Positions 44,431 through 52,608 of a stretch of 64,000 nucleotides of DNA are shown here, one piece after another (position 1 is the first letter of the stretch; every line of letters starts with the position of its first letter). The position numbers were made by a program, and so were the translations under genes. The DNA comes from Mesohalobacter halotolerans. GTDB lineage: Bacteria > Bacteroidota > Bacteroidia > Flavobacteriales > Flavobacteriaceae. Where the stretch lies: contig NZ_SWMU01000002.1 in assembly GCF_006120725.1 (NCBI RefSeq), positions 1 to 64,000 on the forward strand. The letters run 5' to 3'. The notes below the pieces were generated by a model. The model was not told the DNA's origin and ran no database searches. It worked only from the letters and a program-made list of their open reading frames with translations.

Positions 44431-45281
44431 AAACAATTATTGGTGTAGGTCTCGGTTTAATAGGCGGTTCCATGCTTTTGAGCTTAAAACGCTTTTACCA
44501 GCAAGCTGAATTTTTAGGGGAAGATAACAATGAAGACCATCTTCAACAAGCTAATGACTTAAACATCGTCAGTAGAAAAGCAAAAGACCAAGATTTTAAA
44601 ACTGCAGACCTTGTGATTGTAAGTATTCCCGTAGATACCGCGCCAAAGCTTATTGAAAAATTATTAGATCAAGTTGGCACACAAACTTTAGTCATAGATA
44701 CAGGTTCAACCAAAGCTAAACTTTGTGAGCATTTGGCTAAACATCCTAAACGCGACCAATTTATGGCGACGCATCCTATTGCTGGAACAGAATTTTCTGG
44801 TCCGCAAGCAGCATTTCCATCTTTGTTTGACCATAAAACTATGATCATTTGCGAAATCGAAAAAACCAATTTAAAACTCCAGCAAAGGGCTATTCAGTGC
44901 TTCGAAAACATGCAAATGAATTTGCGATATATGAATCCTGTCGCCCATAATAAACACATGGCTTATGTTTCACATTTATCTCACATCAGCTCTTTTATGC
45001 TTGGTAAAACCGTAATTGATAAAGAAGAAAACGAACGCAATATTTTTGACCTTGCCGGTAGTGGATTTGAATCTACGGTTCGTTTAGCCAAAAGTAACCC
45101 AGCCACATGGACGCCTATTTTTAAACAAAATAAAACATTTGTTTTGGAAGCACTTTCAGAATATATCCATAATTTAAAGAATTTTGAAAAGGTGCTTGAA
45201 CACGATAATTTTGAACAACTCTATAAAGATATGAATAACACAAATATTGTAAAAGACATTCTAAAAGGCATAAAACTTTAA
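44427..45281 (+). CDS. tyrA: Prephenate dehydrogenase
   Basis: Tyrosine branch: NAD(P)+-dependent oxidative decarboxylation of prephenate to 4-hydroxyphenylpyruvate. 284 residues: 'IIGVGLGLIGGSMLL' dinucleotide motif, 'VIVSIPVDTAP', 'VIDTGSTK', 'ATHPIAGTEFSGPQAAFPSLF', and 'MAYVSHLSHISSFML' with the catalytic histidine region, 'FDLAGSGFESTVRLAKSNPATWTPIF'. No ACT domain. Overlaps the aminotransferase by 4 nt and is followed after 12 nt by the DAHP synthase fusion. Confidence 0.95.
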   Translation: MKTIIGVGLGLIGGSMLLSLKRFYQQAEFLGEDNNEDHLQQANDLNIVSRKAKDQDFKTADLVIVSIPVDTAPKLIEKLLDQVGTQTLVIDTGSTKAKLCEHLAKHPKRDQFMATHPIAGTEFSGPQAAFPSLFDHKTMIICEIEKTNLKLQQRAIQCFENMQMNLRYMNPVAHNKHMAYVSHLSHISSFMLGKTVIDKEENERNIFDLAGSGFESTVRLAKSNPATWTPIFKQNKTFVLEALSEYIHNLKNFEKVLEHDNFEQLYKDMNNTNIVKDILKGIKL

Positions 45282-45293
45282 AATAATAGCACT

Positions 45294-46385
45294 ATGACAA
45301 ATCAAAAAAAATTTAAAAATTGGCTTCAAGCTTTTCAGCTTGACCATCCTTTGGTCATTGCTGGCCCTTGTAGCGCAGAGACTGAAAAACAGGTATTGAC
45401 CATAGCTCATCAGCTCAAAGATACCGATACTTCTGTGATGCGAGCGGGTATTTGGAAACCTAGAACCAAACCTGGAAATTTTGAGGGTGTGGGCAAAATT
45501 GGTTTGGACTGGCTCAAAAAAGCAAAAGCAGAAACAGGACTTAAAATCGCCACTGAAGTGGCCAATAAAACCCATGTTGACATGGCACTTGAAGCCGATG
45601 TTGATGTGTTGTGGATTGGTGCGCGAAGCACGGTGAGTCCATTTATCGTTCAAGATATTGCCGATGCGCTGAAAGGAACCGATAAAATTGTGTTGGTCAA
45701 AAATCCCGTTAATCCGGATTTACCACTTTGGCTTGGTGCTATAGAACGTTTGCACAAAGCGGATATTCAAAATCTTGGCGTGATTCATCGAGGATTTTCG
45801 ACTTATGAAAAAACCGGATATAGAAACAATCCCGAATGGCAACTGGCGGTAGATTTGCAAAATGAATTTCCAGATCTGCCTTTAATTCTAGATCCCTCGC
45901 ATATTGCCGGTAAACGCGATATTATTTTTGATATATGCCAAACTGCATTAGATTTAAATTATGACGGCATTATGGTTGAAACCCATCACACTCCAGATGA
46001 AGCCTGGAGCGATGCTGCTCAACAAATTACACCTCAAGCTTTGGCTCAAATGACCGAAGATTTAAAAATCAGAAAAGAACATGGCGATGCCGCTGAATTC
46101 AAAAATAAACTTAATACCTTGAGAGCCAAAATTGATGTGGTTGACCATCAAATCATCAATCAATTGGGAAAACGCATGAAAATTACCGATGACATCGGGG
46201 CTTTAAAAAAGAAAAATAACGTCGCTATTTTACAAACCAAACGGTGGAATGAAGTTTTAGACAAAATGGTAAGTGAAGGCCAAGACAATGGTTTAAGTGA
46301 GGAATTTGTGACTAAATTTTTAAAAGCCATTCACCAAGAGTCGATTGCACATCAACATCAAGTTTTAGTCAATGATAAAAAATGA
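45294..46385 (+). CDS. Bifunctional DAHP synthase / chorismate mutase
   Basis: Two shikimate activities on one chain of 363 residues. Residues about 1-260 are a type I-beta DAHP synthase ('HPLVIAGPCSAETEKQV', 'RAGIWKPRTKPGNFEG', 'LVKNPVNPDLPLWLGAIERL', 'LILDPSHIAGKRD', 'VETHHTPDEAWSDAAQQI'). Residues about 270-355 are an AroQ-type chorismate mutase ('LRAKIDVVDHQIINQLGKRMKITDDIGALKKKNNVAI'). The fusion order (synthase first) is the one known from Bacteroidota. It gives the operon both entry to the pathway and prephenate formation. Confidence 0.94.
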   Translation: MTNQKKFKNWLQAFQLDHPLVIAGPCSAETEKQVLTIAHQLKDTDTSVMRAGIWKPRTKPGNFEGVGKIGLDWLKKAKAETGLKIATEVANKTHVDMALEADVDVLWIGARSTVSPFIVQDIADALKGTDKIVLVKNPVNPDLPLWLGAIERLHKADIQNLGVIHRGFSTYEKTGYRNNPEWQLAVDLQNEFPDLPLILDPSHIAGKRDIIFDICQTALDLNYDGIMVETHHTPDEAWSDAAQQITPQALAQMTEDLKIRKEHGDAAEFKNKLNTLRAKIDVVDHQIINQLGKRMKITDDIGALKKKNNVAILQTKRWNEVLDKMVSEGQDNGLSEEFVTKFLKAIHQESIAHQHQVLVNDKK

Positions 46386-46409
46386 TATTTTTACACTTCA
46401 AAACGGTTT

Positions 46410-47363
46410 ATGAAAGGCATTGTCTATAAATCTACAGGCAGTTGGTATCAGGTCAAAGCACTTGATGGTTTGGATTATAACTGCAAACTCAAAGGTAAAA
46501 TAAGGCTTCAAGGCCTGAAGAGCACTAATCCTGTAGCTGTAGGCGATAAGGTCAATTTTGAAGTCACCAAAGATGGTGATGAAGCCATTGGCATTATCAC
46601 AGATTTTGAAGACCGTAAAAATTACATCATTCGTAAATCGGTTAATTTATCTAAACAAACCCATATTATTGCAGCTAATGTTGATTTGGCGTTTTTGGTG
46701 ATTACGCTCAATAATCCGGAGACGACCACAATCTTTATTGATAGGTTTCTCGTGTCTTCTGAAGCTTATGATGTCACAACGATTTTGTTGTTTAATAAGC
46801 TAGATACGTTAGATACAAATGAATTTGGAGAATTTAAATACCTCGCCGAAATCTATCGTGATATTGGCTATCACTGTATTGGTGTTTCTGCCACAAGCGG
46901 AAAAAATCTCGACCAAGTCAAAGACTTGATGATTGATAAAGTCAGTGTATTTGCCGGTCATAGTGGTGTCGGTAAATCCAGTATTATCAATGCGATGGAT
47001 GACAATATTAACATTAAAACTAAAGCCATATCAGAACAACACGCACAAGGTCAACACACCACAACTTTTGCAGAAATGCATGACACGCATTTTGGGGCTA
47101 AAATTATTGATACACCAGGGATTCGAGGATTTGGAATGATCAACATGGAAAAAGAAGAGCTCGGCGATTATTTTAGAGAGTTTTTTGCCTTAAAATCAGA
47201 GTGTAAATTTCATAACTGCCTACATGTCAACGAGCCTAAATGTGCCATTAAAGCTGCCTTACAGGAAGACATTATCGCTTATTCCAGGTATAAAAGCTAT
47301 TGCCAGATTTTGAACGAGTTGGAAGAACAAGACCAAACGTTTAGAAAAAATCCTTATGCTTAG
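46410..47363 (+). CDS. rsgA: Ribosome biogenesis GTPase RsgA
   Basis: A circularly permuted GTPase that checks maturing 30S subunits. 317 residues: N-terminal OB domain, then G4 'LLFNKLD', G5-like 'VSATSGK', G1 'FAGHSGVGKSSIIN', G3 'IIDTPGIRGFG', and a C-terminal zinc motif 'CKFHNCLHVNEPKCAIK'. It starts 24 nt after the DAHP synthase gene and may be read through from the phe/tyr operon, though function is unrelated. Confidence 0.96.
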   Translation: MKGIVYKSTGSWYQVKALDGLDYNCKLKGKIRLQGLKSTNPVAVGDKVNFEVTKDGDEAIGIITDFEDRKNYIIRKSVNLSKQTHIIAANVDLAFLVITLNNPETTTIFIDRFLVSSEAYDVTTILLFNKLDTLDTNEFGEFKYLAEIYRDIGYHCIGVSATSGKNLDQVKDLMIDKVSVFAGHSGVGKSSIINAMDDNINIKTKAISEQHAQGQHTTTFAEMHDTHFGAKIIDTPGIRGFGMINMEKEELGDYFREFFALKSECKFHNCLHVNEPKCAIKAALQEDIIAYSRYKSYCQILNELEEQDQTFRKNPYA

Positions 47364-47384
47364 ATATGTCTTATTGCAAACCCG

Positions 47385-47655
47385 ATGAAGCCTGTCTGCT
47401 GACAGAGGTAGGCAATCTCATGAAACTCACCTAAAAACCTAAACCGTCATTGCGAGGAGCGACTTTGGAGCGACGAAGTAATCTCAAGAACCTCACTTAA
47501 AAACCTAATACGTCATTGCGAGGAGGAACGACGGCGCAATCCTTAGAACTGAAAACCAATTCGTTTTAATTATCCAATTTAAACTGAAACACACTAAGAT
47601 TGCCGCAATTGTCTCCTGCTTGTCAGTAGAAAACGCCTTCGCAATGACGGTTTAA
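47385..47655. repeat. Dispersed palindromic repeat (TCATTGCGAGG type)
   Basis: The 337-nt gap between rsgA and dtd holds no gene. CGTCATTGCGAGGAG occurs at 47445-47459 and 47511-47525, inside two roughly 65-nt direct copies that also share AATCTCA and CTCACYTAAAAACCTAA. An inverse copy, CCTTCGCAATGACG, lies at 47636-47649, so the region is bounded by opposing ends like a MITE or REP-type element. It encodes nothing. Similar TCATTGCGAGG elements are known to me as dispersed intergenic repeats in many bacteria. Confidence 0.72.
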
Positions 47656-47700
47656 ATAATTACATTTGCAAAGTATTTCTTTATAAAAACAATAAGCAAT

Positions 47701-48153
47701 ATGCGGGTCATCATTCAACGTGTCAAACAAGCTGATGTCAAAGTTAAGCCTGAGTATCAGGCTGAAATACAACAAGGCTTATTGTTATTTTTAGGCATAG
47801 AAGATAAAGATACCCAAGAGGATGTCGATTGGGTGGTTCGGAAGATATCGAGATTGCGTTTGTTTAGTGATGATGCTGGTAAAATGAATCTCAGTCTTTT
47901 AGACACAGGCTTTGAAGCTATGGTAATTAGTCAATTCACGCTTCACGCGTCTATCAAAAAAGGCAATCGCCCCAGTTTTGTGAGGGCTGCTAAGCCTGAT
48001 TTTGCCGAGTCGCTTTATAGTGATTTTATTCAAAAGCTATCAAAGTCATTGGGTCAAAATATAAAAACCGGAATATTTGGAGCTAATATGGAAGTAAGTT
48101 TACTTAATGACGGTCCGGTGACAATTTTTGTGGATTCTAAACATAAAGAATAA
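47701..48153 (+). CDS. dtd: D-aminoacyl-tRNA deacylase
   Basis: A 150-residue proofreading enzyme that removes D-amino acids from tRNA. Both signature motifs are present: 'ISQFTLHA' (SQFTL) and 'NDGPVTIFVDS' (NxGPVT, cross-subunit Gly-cisPro region). Full family length, clean ATG at 47701 right after the repeat element. Confidence 0.96.
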   Translation: MRVIIQRVKQADVKVKPEYQAEIQQGLLLFLGIEDKDTQEDVDWVVRKISRLRLFSDDAGKMNLSLLDTGFEAMVISQFTLHASIKKGNRPSFVRAAKPDFAESLYSDFIQKLSKSLGQNIKTGIFGANMEVSLLNDGPVTIFVDSKHKE

Positions 48154-48157
48154 AAAT

Positions 48158-49486
48158 TTACTCTTTGTTATCTATTACCTTAGAATTTTTAGGATAATCA
48201 TCATCCCAGTTTTTAACTTGAGGATCGTGAAGTTGATTTTGAGATTTTGCAATAAGCATTGAAACGGTAGCATCTCCAGTGACATTTACAGAAGTTCTTA
48301 ACATATCTAAGGGCCTATCCATTGCAAAAATTAGCGCCAGACCTGCTTCAGGAATCCCAGCTTGACCTAAAACGATTACCAACATGACCATACCTGCACC
48401 AGGAACAGCAGCAGAACCAATAGAAGCTAAAGTAGCTGTTGCAATAATTCCCAGTTGTGTCCCAAGTGTTAAGTCCATACCAAAAGCTTGAGCGATGAAA
48501 ACTGCAGCAACAGCTTGATATAGGCTTGTGCCGTCCATATTGATAGTTGCACCAATAGGCAAGACAAAACTAGCAACCTGAGGATGTACGCCAATATGTT
48601 CTTCTACGCGCTCCATGGTTAATGGTAGGGTAGCAGCACTGGAACTTGTGGAGATTGCGAGCAGTTGAGCCGGAGAAATTCCGTTTAAAAAGAATCCTGG
48701 AGACTTTTTCGTAAAGATCCACACGAACATGATGTAAACACCTATCATCAGTGCCAAGCCTGAAACGACAGCAAGCGTGTAGTATAGCAAAGCATAAAAC
48801 AAATCTGCTGAGGGTGCTTCGACGACTAATGCCGCCATGAGTGCTAAAACGCCATAAGGTGCAGCAAGCATTATGATATCAATCATTTTGAGGATAACTT
48901 CATTAAACCCATCAAAAAAATCTTTAACAGGTTTTGACTGTTTGTCGGGAATTAAAATCAAACCGATACCAAAAAAAATAGCGAAAAAAATCACCTGTAA
49001 CATATTACTATTATCAGAAGCTGCACCAAAAATATTGTCCGGCACTAAGTCTTCTAGAGCTTGAAGTGGCCCACTTTCCTTTTGACGTTCAGCATCTTGC
49101 TTTTTAAGTTCTGCGTCACCTGCATAGGCGTCAAGCAATTCTTGTCGGGTATCATCGTCTATTGAAGTTCCCGGTTGTATGAGATTTACCACACCTAAAC
49201 CAATACTTACTGCAATGAGAGTGGTGAAAATATAAGTTACAATTGTTTTAAGCCCCATTTGTGATAAACTAGAGATATCTTTTAAATCTGAAACGCCTTT
49301 GATTAAAGATGCTAGAATTAAAGGGACAGCGATGAGCTTGAGTGAGTTGATGAAAATATTTCCAAAAGGCTTTATCCAATCGGTGATAATTTGACTTCCC
49401 CATGTAAATTGTGTAAAAAGCAATCCAATTAAAATACCGGCTGCCATGCCAATAAGGATTTGCCAATGAAGAGCTATTTTTTTCAT
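48158..49486 (-). CDS. Dicarboxylate/amino acid:cation symporter
   Basis: A 442-residue DAACS/GltP-DctA family secondary transporter with about eight membrane helices and two re-entrant hairpins. 'ISTSSSAATLPLTM' is the serine-rich HP1 motif; 'NMDGTSLYQAVAAVFIAQAFG' is the NMDGT substrate/Na+ site; 'GSAAVPGAGMVML' and 'DRPLDMLRTSVNVTGD' are HP2 and TM8 motifs. The conserved Arg in TM8 ('MLRTSVNVTGD') suggests an acidic substrate such as aspartate, glutamate or C4-dicarboxylate. An insertion of about 30 residues rich in charged amino acids lies near residue 120. Confidence 0.93.
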   Translation of the reverse strand: MKKIALHWQILIGMAAGILIGLLFTQFTWGSQIITDWIKPFGNIFINSLKLIAVPLILASLIKGVSDLKDISSLSQMGLKTIVTYIFTTLIAVSIGLGVVNLIQPGTSIDDDTRQELLDAYAGDAELKKQDAERQKESGPLQALEDLVPDNIFGAASDNSNMLQVIFFAIFFGIGLILIPDKQSKPVKDFFDGFNEVILKMIDIIMLAAPYGVLALMAALVVEAPSADLFYALLYYTLAVVSGLALMIGVYIMFVWIFTKKSPGFFLNGISPAQLLAISTSSSAATLPLTMERVEEHIGVHPQVASFVLPIGATINMDGTSLYQAVAAVFIAQAFGMDLTLGTQLGIIATATLASIGSAAVPGAGMVMLVIVLGQAGIPEAGLALIFAMDRPLDMLRTSVNVTGDATVSMLIAKSQNQLHDPQVKNWDDDYPKNSKVIDNKE

Positions 49487-49496
49487 AAAACTTTAA

Positions 49497-50561
49497 TTAT
49501 AAGTTTGAAGATTTATTCATTAAGTAAAAGTCCGCCATCACTAAAGCTGCCATAGCTTCAACAATAGGAATTGCACGCGGTACAACACAAGGGTCGTGAC
49601 GGCCTTTGCCCTTAACTGTAACTTCATTATGGTCTTTATCAATGCTGTTTTGGTCTCGAATTAAGGTTGCCACAGGTTTAAAAGCAACATTAAAATAAAT
49701 ATCCATACCATTTGAAATTCCACCTTGGATGCCACCACTGTAATTTGTTGAGGTTTTTCCATCTTTGGTAAAACTGTCATTATGATCGCTACCTTTCATA
49801 GTTGTGCCTTTAAAACCACTTCCATATTCAAAGCCTTTTACTGCATTAATCGATAACATGGCTTTACCGAGTTGAGCATGAAGCTTATCAAAAACAGGTT
49901 CACCAAGACCCACAGGTACGTTTTGAATCACACAAGCTACTATACCACCAATGGTATCGCCTTGCTTTCTAATTGACTTGATGTGAGTAATCATTTTATT
50001 GGCTAAATCTTGATCTGGACACCTGACCGAATTTTTTTCGATGTGTTTGAAATCAAGTTCTTGATATGTTTTACTGAGTTTAATCTCACCTATAGAACTT
50101 GTAAAGGCAGTTATCTTTATCGGATCAATAAGTTGTTTGGCAATTGCTCCGGCAACTACTCGACATGCCGTTTCTCGAGCACTAGAACGTCCACCTCCAC
50201 GGTAATCGCGATTGCCATATTTTTTAGTATAGGTAAAATCGGCATGGCTTGGCCGGTATACATCTTTGATATGGTCGTAATCTTTTGACTTTTGATCGGC
50301 ATTTGGAATTTGAAATCCAATAGGAGCCCCTGTAGTTTTACCCTCAAATAGTCCGGACAAAAACTCAACTTTATCCGATTCTTTACGTTGAGTTACAATG
50401 GCTGATTGCCCAGGTTTTCTTCGATCCAAATCCAACTGAACTTTTTCTAAATCCAGTTTGAGATTTGCCGGACAACCGTCTATGATACCACCAATGGCTT
50501 TACCGTGTGACTCTCCATAGGTCATTAATTTAAAAACATGTCCAAAATTATTTCCTCCCAT
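49497..50561 (-). CDS. aroC: Chorismate synthase
   Basis: Last shikimate step: EPSP to chorismate with reduced FMN. 354 residues: '[28 protein letters not shown]', '[14 protein letters not shown]', '[44 protein letters not shown]', '[23 protein letters not shown]', '[24 protein letters not shown]'. All family signatures are present. It is separate from aroB and from the pheA operon but supplies the latter with chorismate. A gene for a symporter follows on the same strand. Confidence 0.97.
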   Translation of the reverse strand: MGGNNFGHVFKLMTYGESHGKAIGGIIDGCPANLKLDLEKVQLDLDRRKPGQSAIVTQRKESDKVEFLSGLFEGKTTGAPIGFQIPNADQKSKDYDHIKDVYRPSHADFTYTKKYGNRDYRGGGRSSARETACRVVAGAIAKQLIDPIKITAFTSSIGEIKLSKTYQELDFKHIEKNSVRCPDQDLANKMITHIKSIRKQGDTIGGIVACVIQNVPVGLGEPVFDKLHAQLGKAMLSINAVKGFEYGSGFKGTTMKGSDHNDSFTKDGKTSTNYSGGIQGGISNGMDIYFNVAFKPVATLIRDQNSIDKDHNEVTVKGKGRHDPCVVPRAIPIVEAMAALVMADFYLMNKSSNL

Positions 50562-50583
50562 TGTTATTGCTTAAAAATTACAA

Positions 50584-51090
50584 TTAAATCCAATTGTGTT
50601 GTACTTTCATAACTTGTTCTATGATATCTCTTACACAAGCATCACCACCATTGCGATGAGAAACATATTGAGAGATAACTTTTATTTCAGGGACAGCATT
50701 TTGCGGGCAAGCAGCCAAAGCAACTTCTTGCATAACTTCCATATCAGGTATATCATCTCCCATATAACACATATTTTTAAAAGAAACATTGTAGATATCA
50801 GAAAATTCATCAAGCTTTTCCATTTTATCATCTACACCTAAATAAATATTGGTAATACCTAATGTTTTTAAACGCGATTTAACTGCAGGATTGTTTCCTC
50901 CGGAAATGATACAAATTTCGTAGCCTTTTTTAATAGCTTGTTTCATGGCATATCCATCTTTGACATTCATCTGTCTGAGCAGTTCTCCAGACTCTGAAAT
51001 ATGTAATTTACCATCTGTAAGCACACCATCTACATCAAACACAAAGGCTTTGATATCGTTAAGAATTTGTTTATAATTTTTATCACTCAT
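50584..51090 (-). CDS. KdsC-like HAD phosphatase
   Basis: A 168-residue C0-type HAD phosphatase similar to 3-deoxy-D-manno-octulosonate 8-phosphate phosphatase. Motif I 'VFDVDGVLTDGKLHI', motif II 'IISGG', Lys in 'KMEKLDEFSDI', motif III 'CYMGDDIPDMEVM' are all present. KdsC makes Kdo for lipopolysaccharide. It overlaps the DUF2520 gene by 8 nt, an arrangement common in Bacteroidota. Confidence 0.92.
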   Translation of the reverse strand: MSDKNYKQILNDIKAFVFDVDGVLTDGKLHISESGELLRQMNVKDGYAMKQAIKKGYEICIISGGNNPAVKSRLKTLGITNIYLGVDDKMEKLDEFSDIYNVSFKNMCYMGDDIPDMEVMQEVALAACPQNAVPEIKVISQYVSHRNGGDACVRDIIEQVMKVQHNWI

Positions 51091-51829
51091 AAGTCTTCTG
51101 AATTGAAGATGTCAAATATCGATATATTTCTTGATAATCTGGGTTGTCTAATTGATGGATATGCCGATTTATTGTGGTTTTGTCATTTCGTTTAGCGGGA
51201 CCGGTTTGGGCTTCTCTCGGAATTTTAGAATTTATTTTATCTGCAGTTTCTTGAATGAGAGGTTTTAAAATGTCAAAAGGCAGTTGTTTTTGAGAACAAA
51301 TTTCATGTCCAATATGGTACAAATGATTGACAAAATTACAGACAAAAACAGCAGCTAAGTGCATATCCTGTCTTTGTTCACTATTAACAGCATAGGATTT
51401 GGCTTCAAGTAGATTTGCTAGGGTTTGTAATATTTTAAAATCTGATTTATGCTTGGTTTCTATGCAAATTGGTAAGTCTTTAAAGGTGATATTTTTGTCT
51501 TTTGAAAAGGTTTGCAAAGGATAAAAAACTGCATCTCTGTTAATAGAGTCGAGTAGAGGTAAACTACCGGAAGTATGGGCTACAATGGCTTTGTGTTGAT
51601 TGATTTTATGGATTAAACCCTCAATATAATCATCTTTAATGCAGACTAAATAAACATCAGCAGGTTTTAGGTTTTCTAATTGAGTTGTTGTATCAAAGCT
51701 TGAATAAGTTTTTAAAGTTTCAGCTTTATGATTGAAAATTTGAACAAGTTGAATATCAGAGTTCTTTGAAAACGCATTGATAAAATGTGAAGCGACATTT
51801 CCGGTTCCTAAAACAGTAACTTTTAGCAT
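51083..51829 (-). CDS. Rossmann-fold / DUF2520 protein
   Basis: A 248-residue protein with a dinucleotide-binding N-terminus ('KVTVLGTGNVASHFINAF', 'DVYLVCIKDDYI', 'VAHTSGSLPLLDSI') and a C-terminal DUF2520 domain ('RQDMHLAAVFVCNFVNHLYHIGHEICSQKQLPFDILKPLIQETADKI', 'TGPAKRNDKTTINRHI'). It resembles F420-dependent NADP oxidoreductase and ketopantoate reductase-like dehydrogenases; the substrate is unknown. It is translationally coupled to the KdsC-like gene. Confidence 0.88.
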   Translation of the reverse strand: MLKVTVLGTGNVASHFINAFSKNSDIQLVQIFNHKAETLKTYSSFDTTTQLENLKPADVYLVCIKDDYIEGLIHKINQHKAIVAHTSGSLPLLDSINRDAVFYPLQTFSKDKNITFKDLPICIETKHKSDFKILQTLANLLEAKSYAVNSEQRQDMHLAAVFVCNFVNHLYHIGHEICSQKQLPFDILKPLIQETADKINSKIPREAQTGPAKRNDKTTINRHIHQLDNPDYQEIYRYLTSSIQKTYE

Positions 51830-51916
51830 ACGTCAAAAATATTAAAAATATAGTATTTTTAGATTAAAGTTGTGGTTAAATGGATGGACAATGCGATAAA
51901 ATAAACAAGGAATTAC

Positions 51917-52603
51917 TTAAGATAAATAATCACTTACTGTTTTCAACATGATTTTGAATTGCTCATCTTCAGACAAATTGGTGTTATCAATAACGATGGC
52001 ATTTTCAGCTTTGATCAATGGTGAATGCTTTCGAGTAGTATCGATTTGATCTCGATTTTGGATGTTTTCAAAAACTTCATTAAAGCTAGTGGTTTCCCCT
52101 TTTTGTTGTAACTCTTCAAAGCGCCTTTTGGCCCGTCCTTCAGCAGAAGCTGTCATAAAAAACTTGATATCAGCTTCGGGAAAAACTACACTACCTATAT
52201 CTCTACCATCCATAACAATGTTATGCTTATGTGCCATGTCTCTTTGAAGGGTAACCAATTTTTTGCGTACTTCCGGAATTGTAGCAATTTGGCTTACGCG
52301 TTCAGAAACTGACATACCTCTGATATTGTCTTCTACATTTTTTCCATTGAGAAGAATTCTGCTTTTCTGAGTTTTATTGTTAAATTGAAAGTCTATGTCT
52401 ATGTCATGCAGTTTTTCTAAAAGCGCCGTATTGTTAAGTTTATCATTTTTAAAACAATGGCTTTGTATAGCAAAAAATGTTACAGCTCTATACATAGCTC
52501 CGGAGTCGATATATACAAATTGCAAATATTCAGCTAGACGTTTTGCAACAGTACTTTTGCCTGTCGAAGAATGTCCGTCTATTGCAATGACAATTTTTTT
52601 CAA
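51917..52603 (-). CDS. cmk: Cytidylate kinase
   Basis: Phosphorylates CMP and dCMP with ATP. 228 residues: P-loop 'IAIDGHSSTGKSTVAKRLAE', 'YIDSGAMYRAVTFFA', 'GRDIGSVVFPEADIKFFMTASAEGRAKRRFEE', 'RDQIDTTRKHSPLIKAENAIVIDNTNL'. It starts 5 nt after the parC-type gene on the same strand and probably shares its transcript. Confidence 0.96.
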   Translation of the reverse strand: MKKIVIAIDGHSSTGKSTVAKRLAEYLQFVYIDSGAMYRAVTFFAIQSHCFKNDKLNNTALLEKLHDIDIDFQFNNKTQKSRILLNGKNVEDNIRGMSVSERVSQIATIPEVRKKLVTLQRDMAHKHNIVMDGRDIGSVVFPEADIKFFMTASAEGRAKRRFEELQQKGETTSFNEVFENIQNRDQIDTTRKHSPLIKAENAIVIDNTNLSEDEQFKIMLKTVSDYLS

Positions 52604-52608
52604 TGGTT

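Noticed and set aside
47370-47700. CRISPR-like array from the repeated CGTCATTGCGAGG
   Set aside because: Only two direct copies and one inverse copy, unequal spacing and no regular spacers; better explained as a dispersed palindromic repeat.
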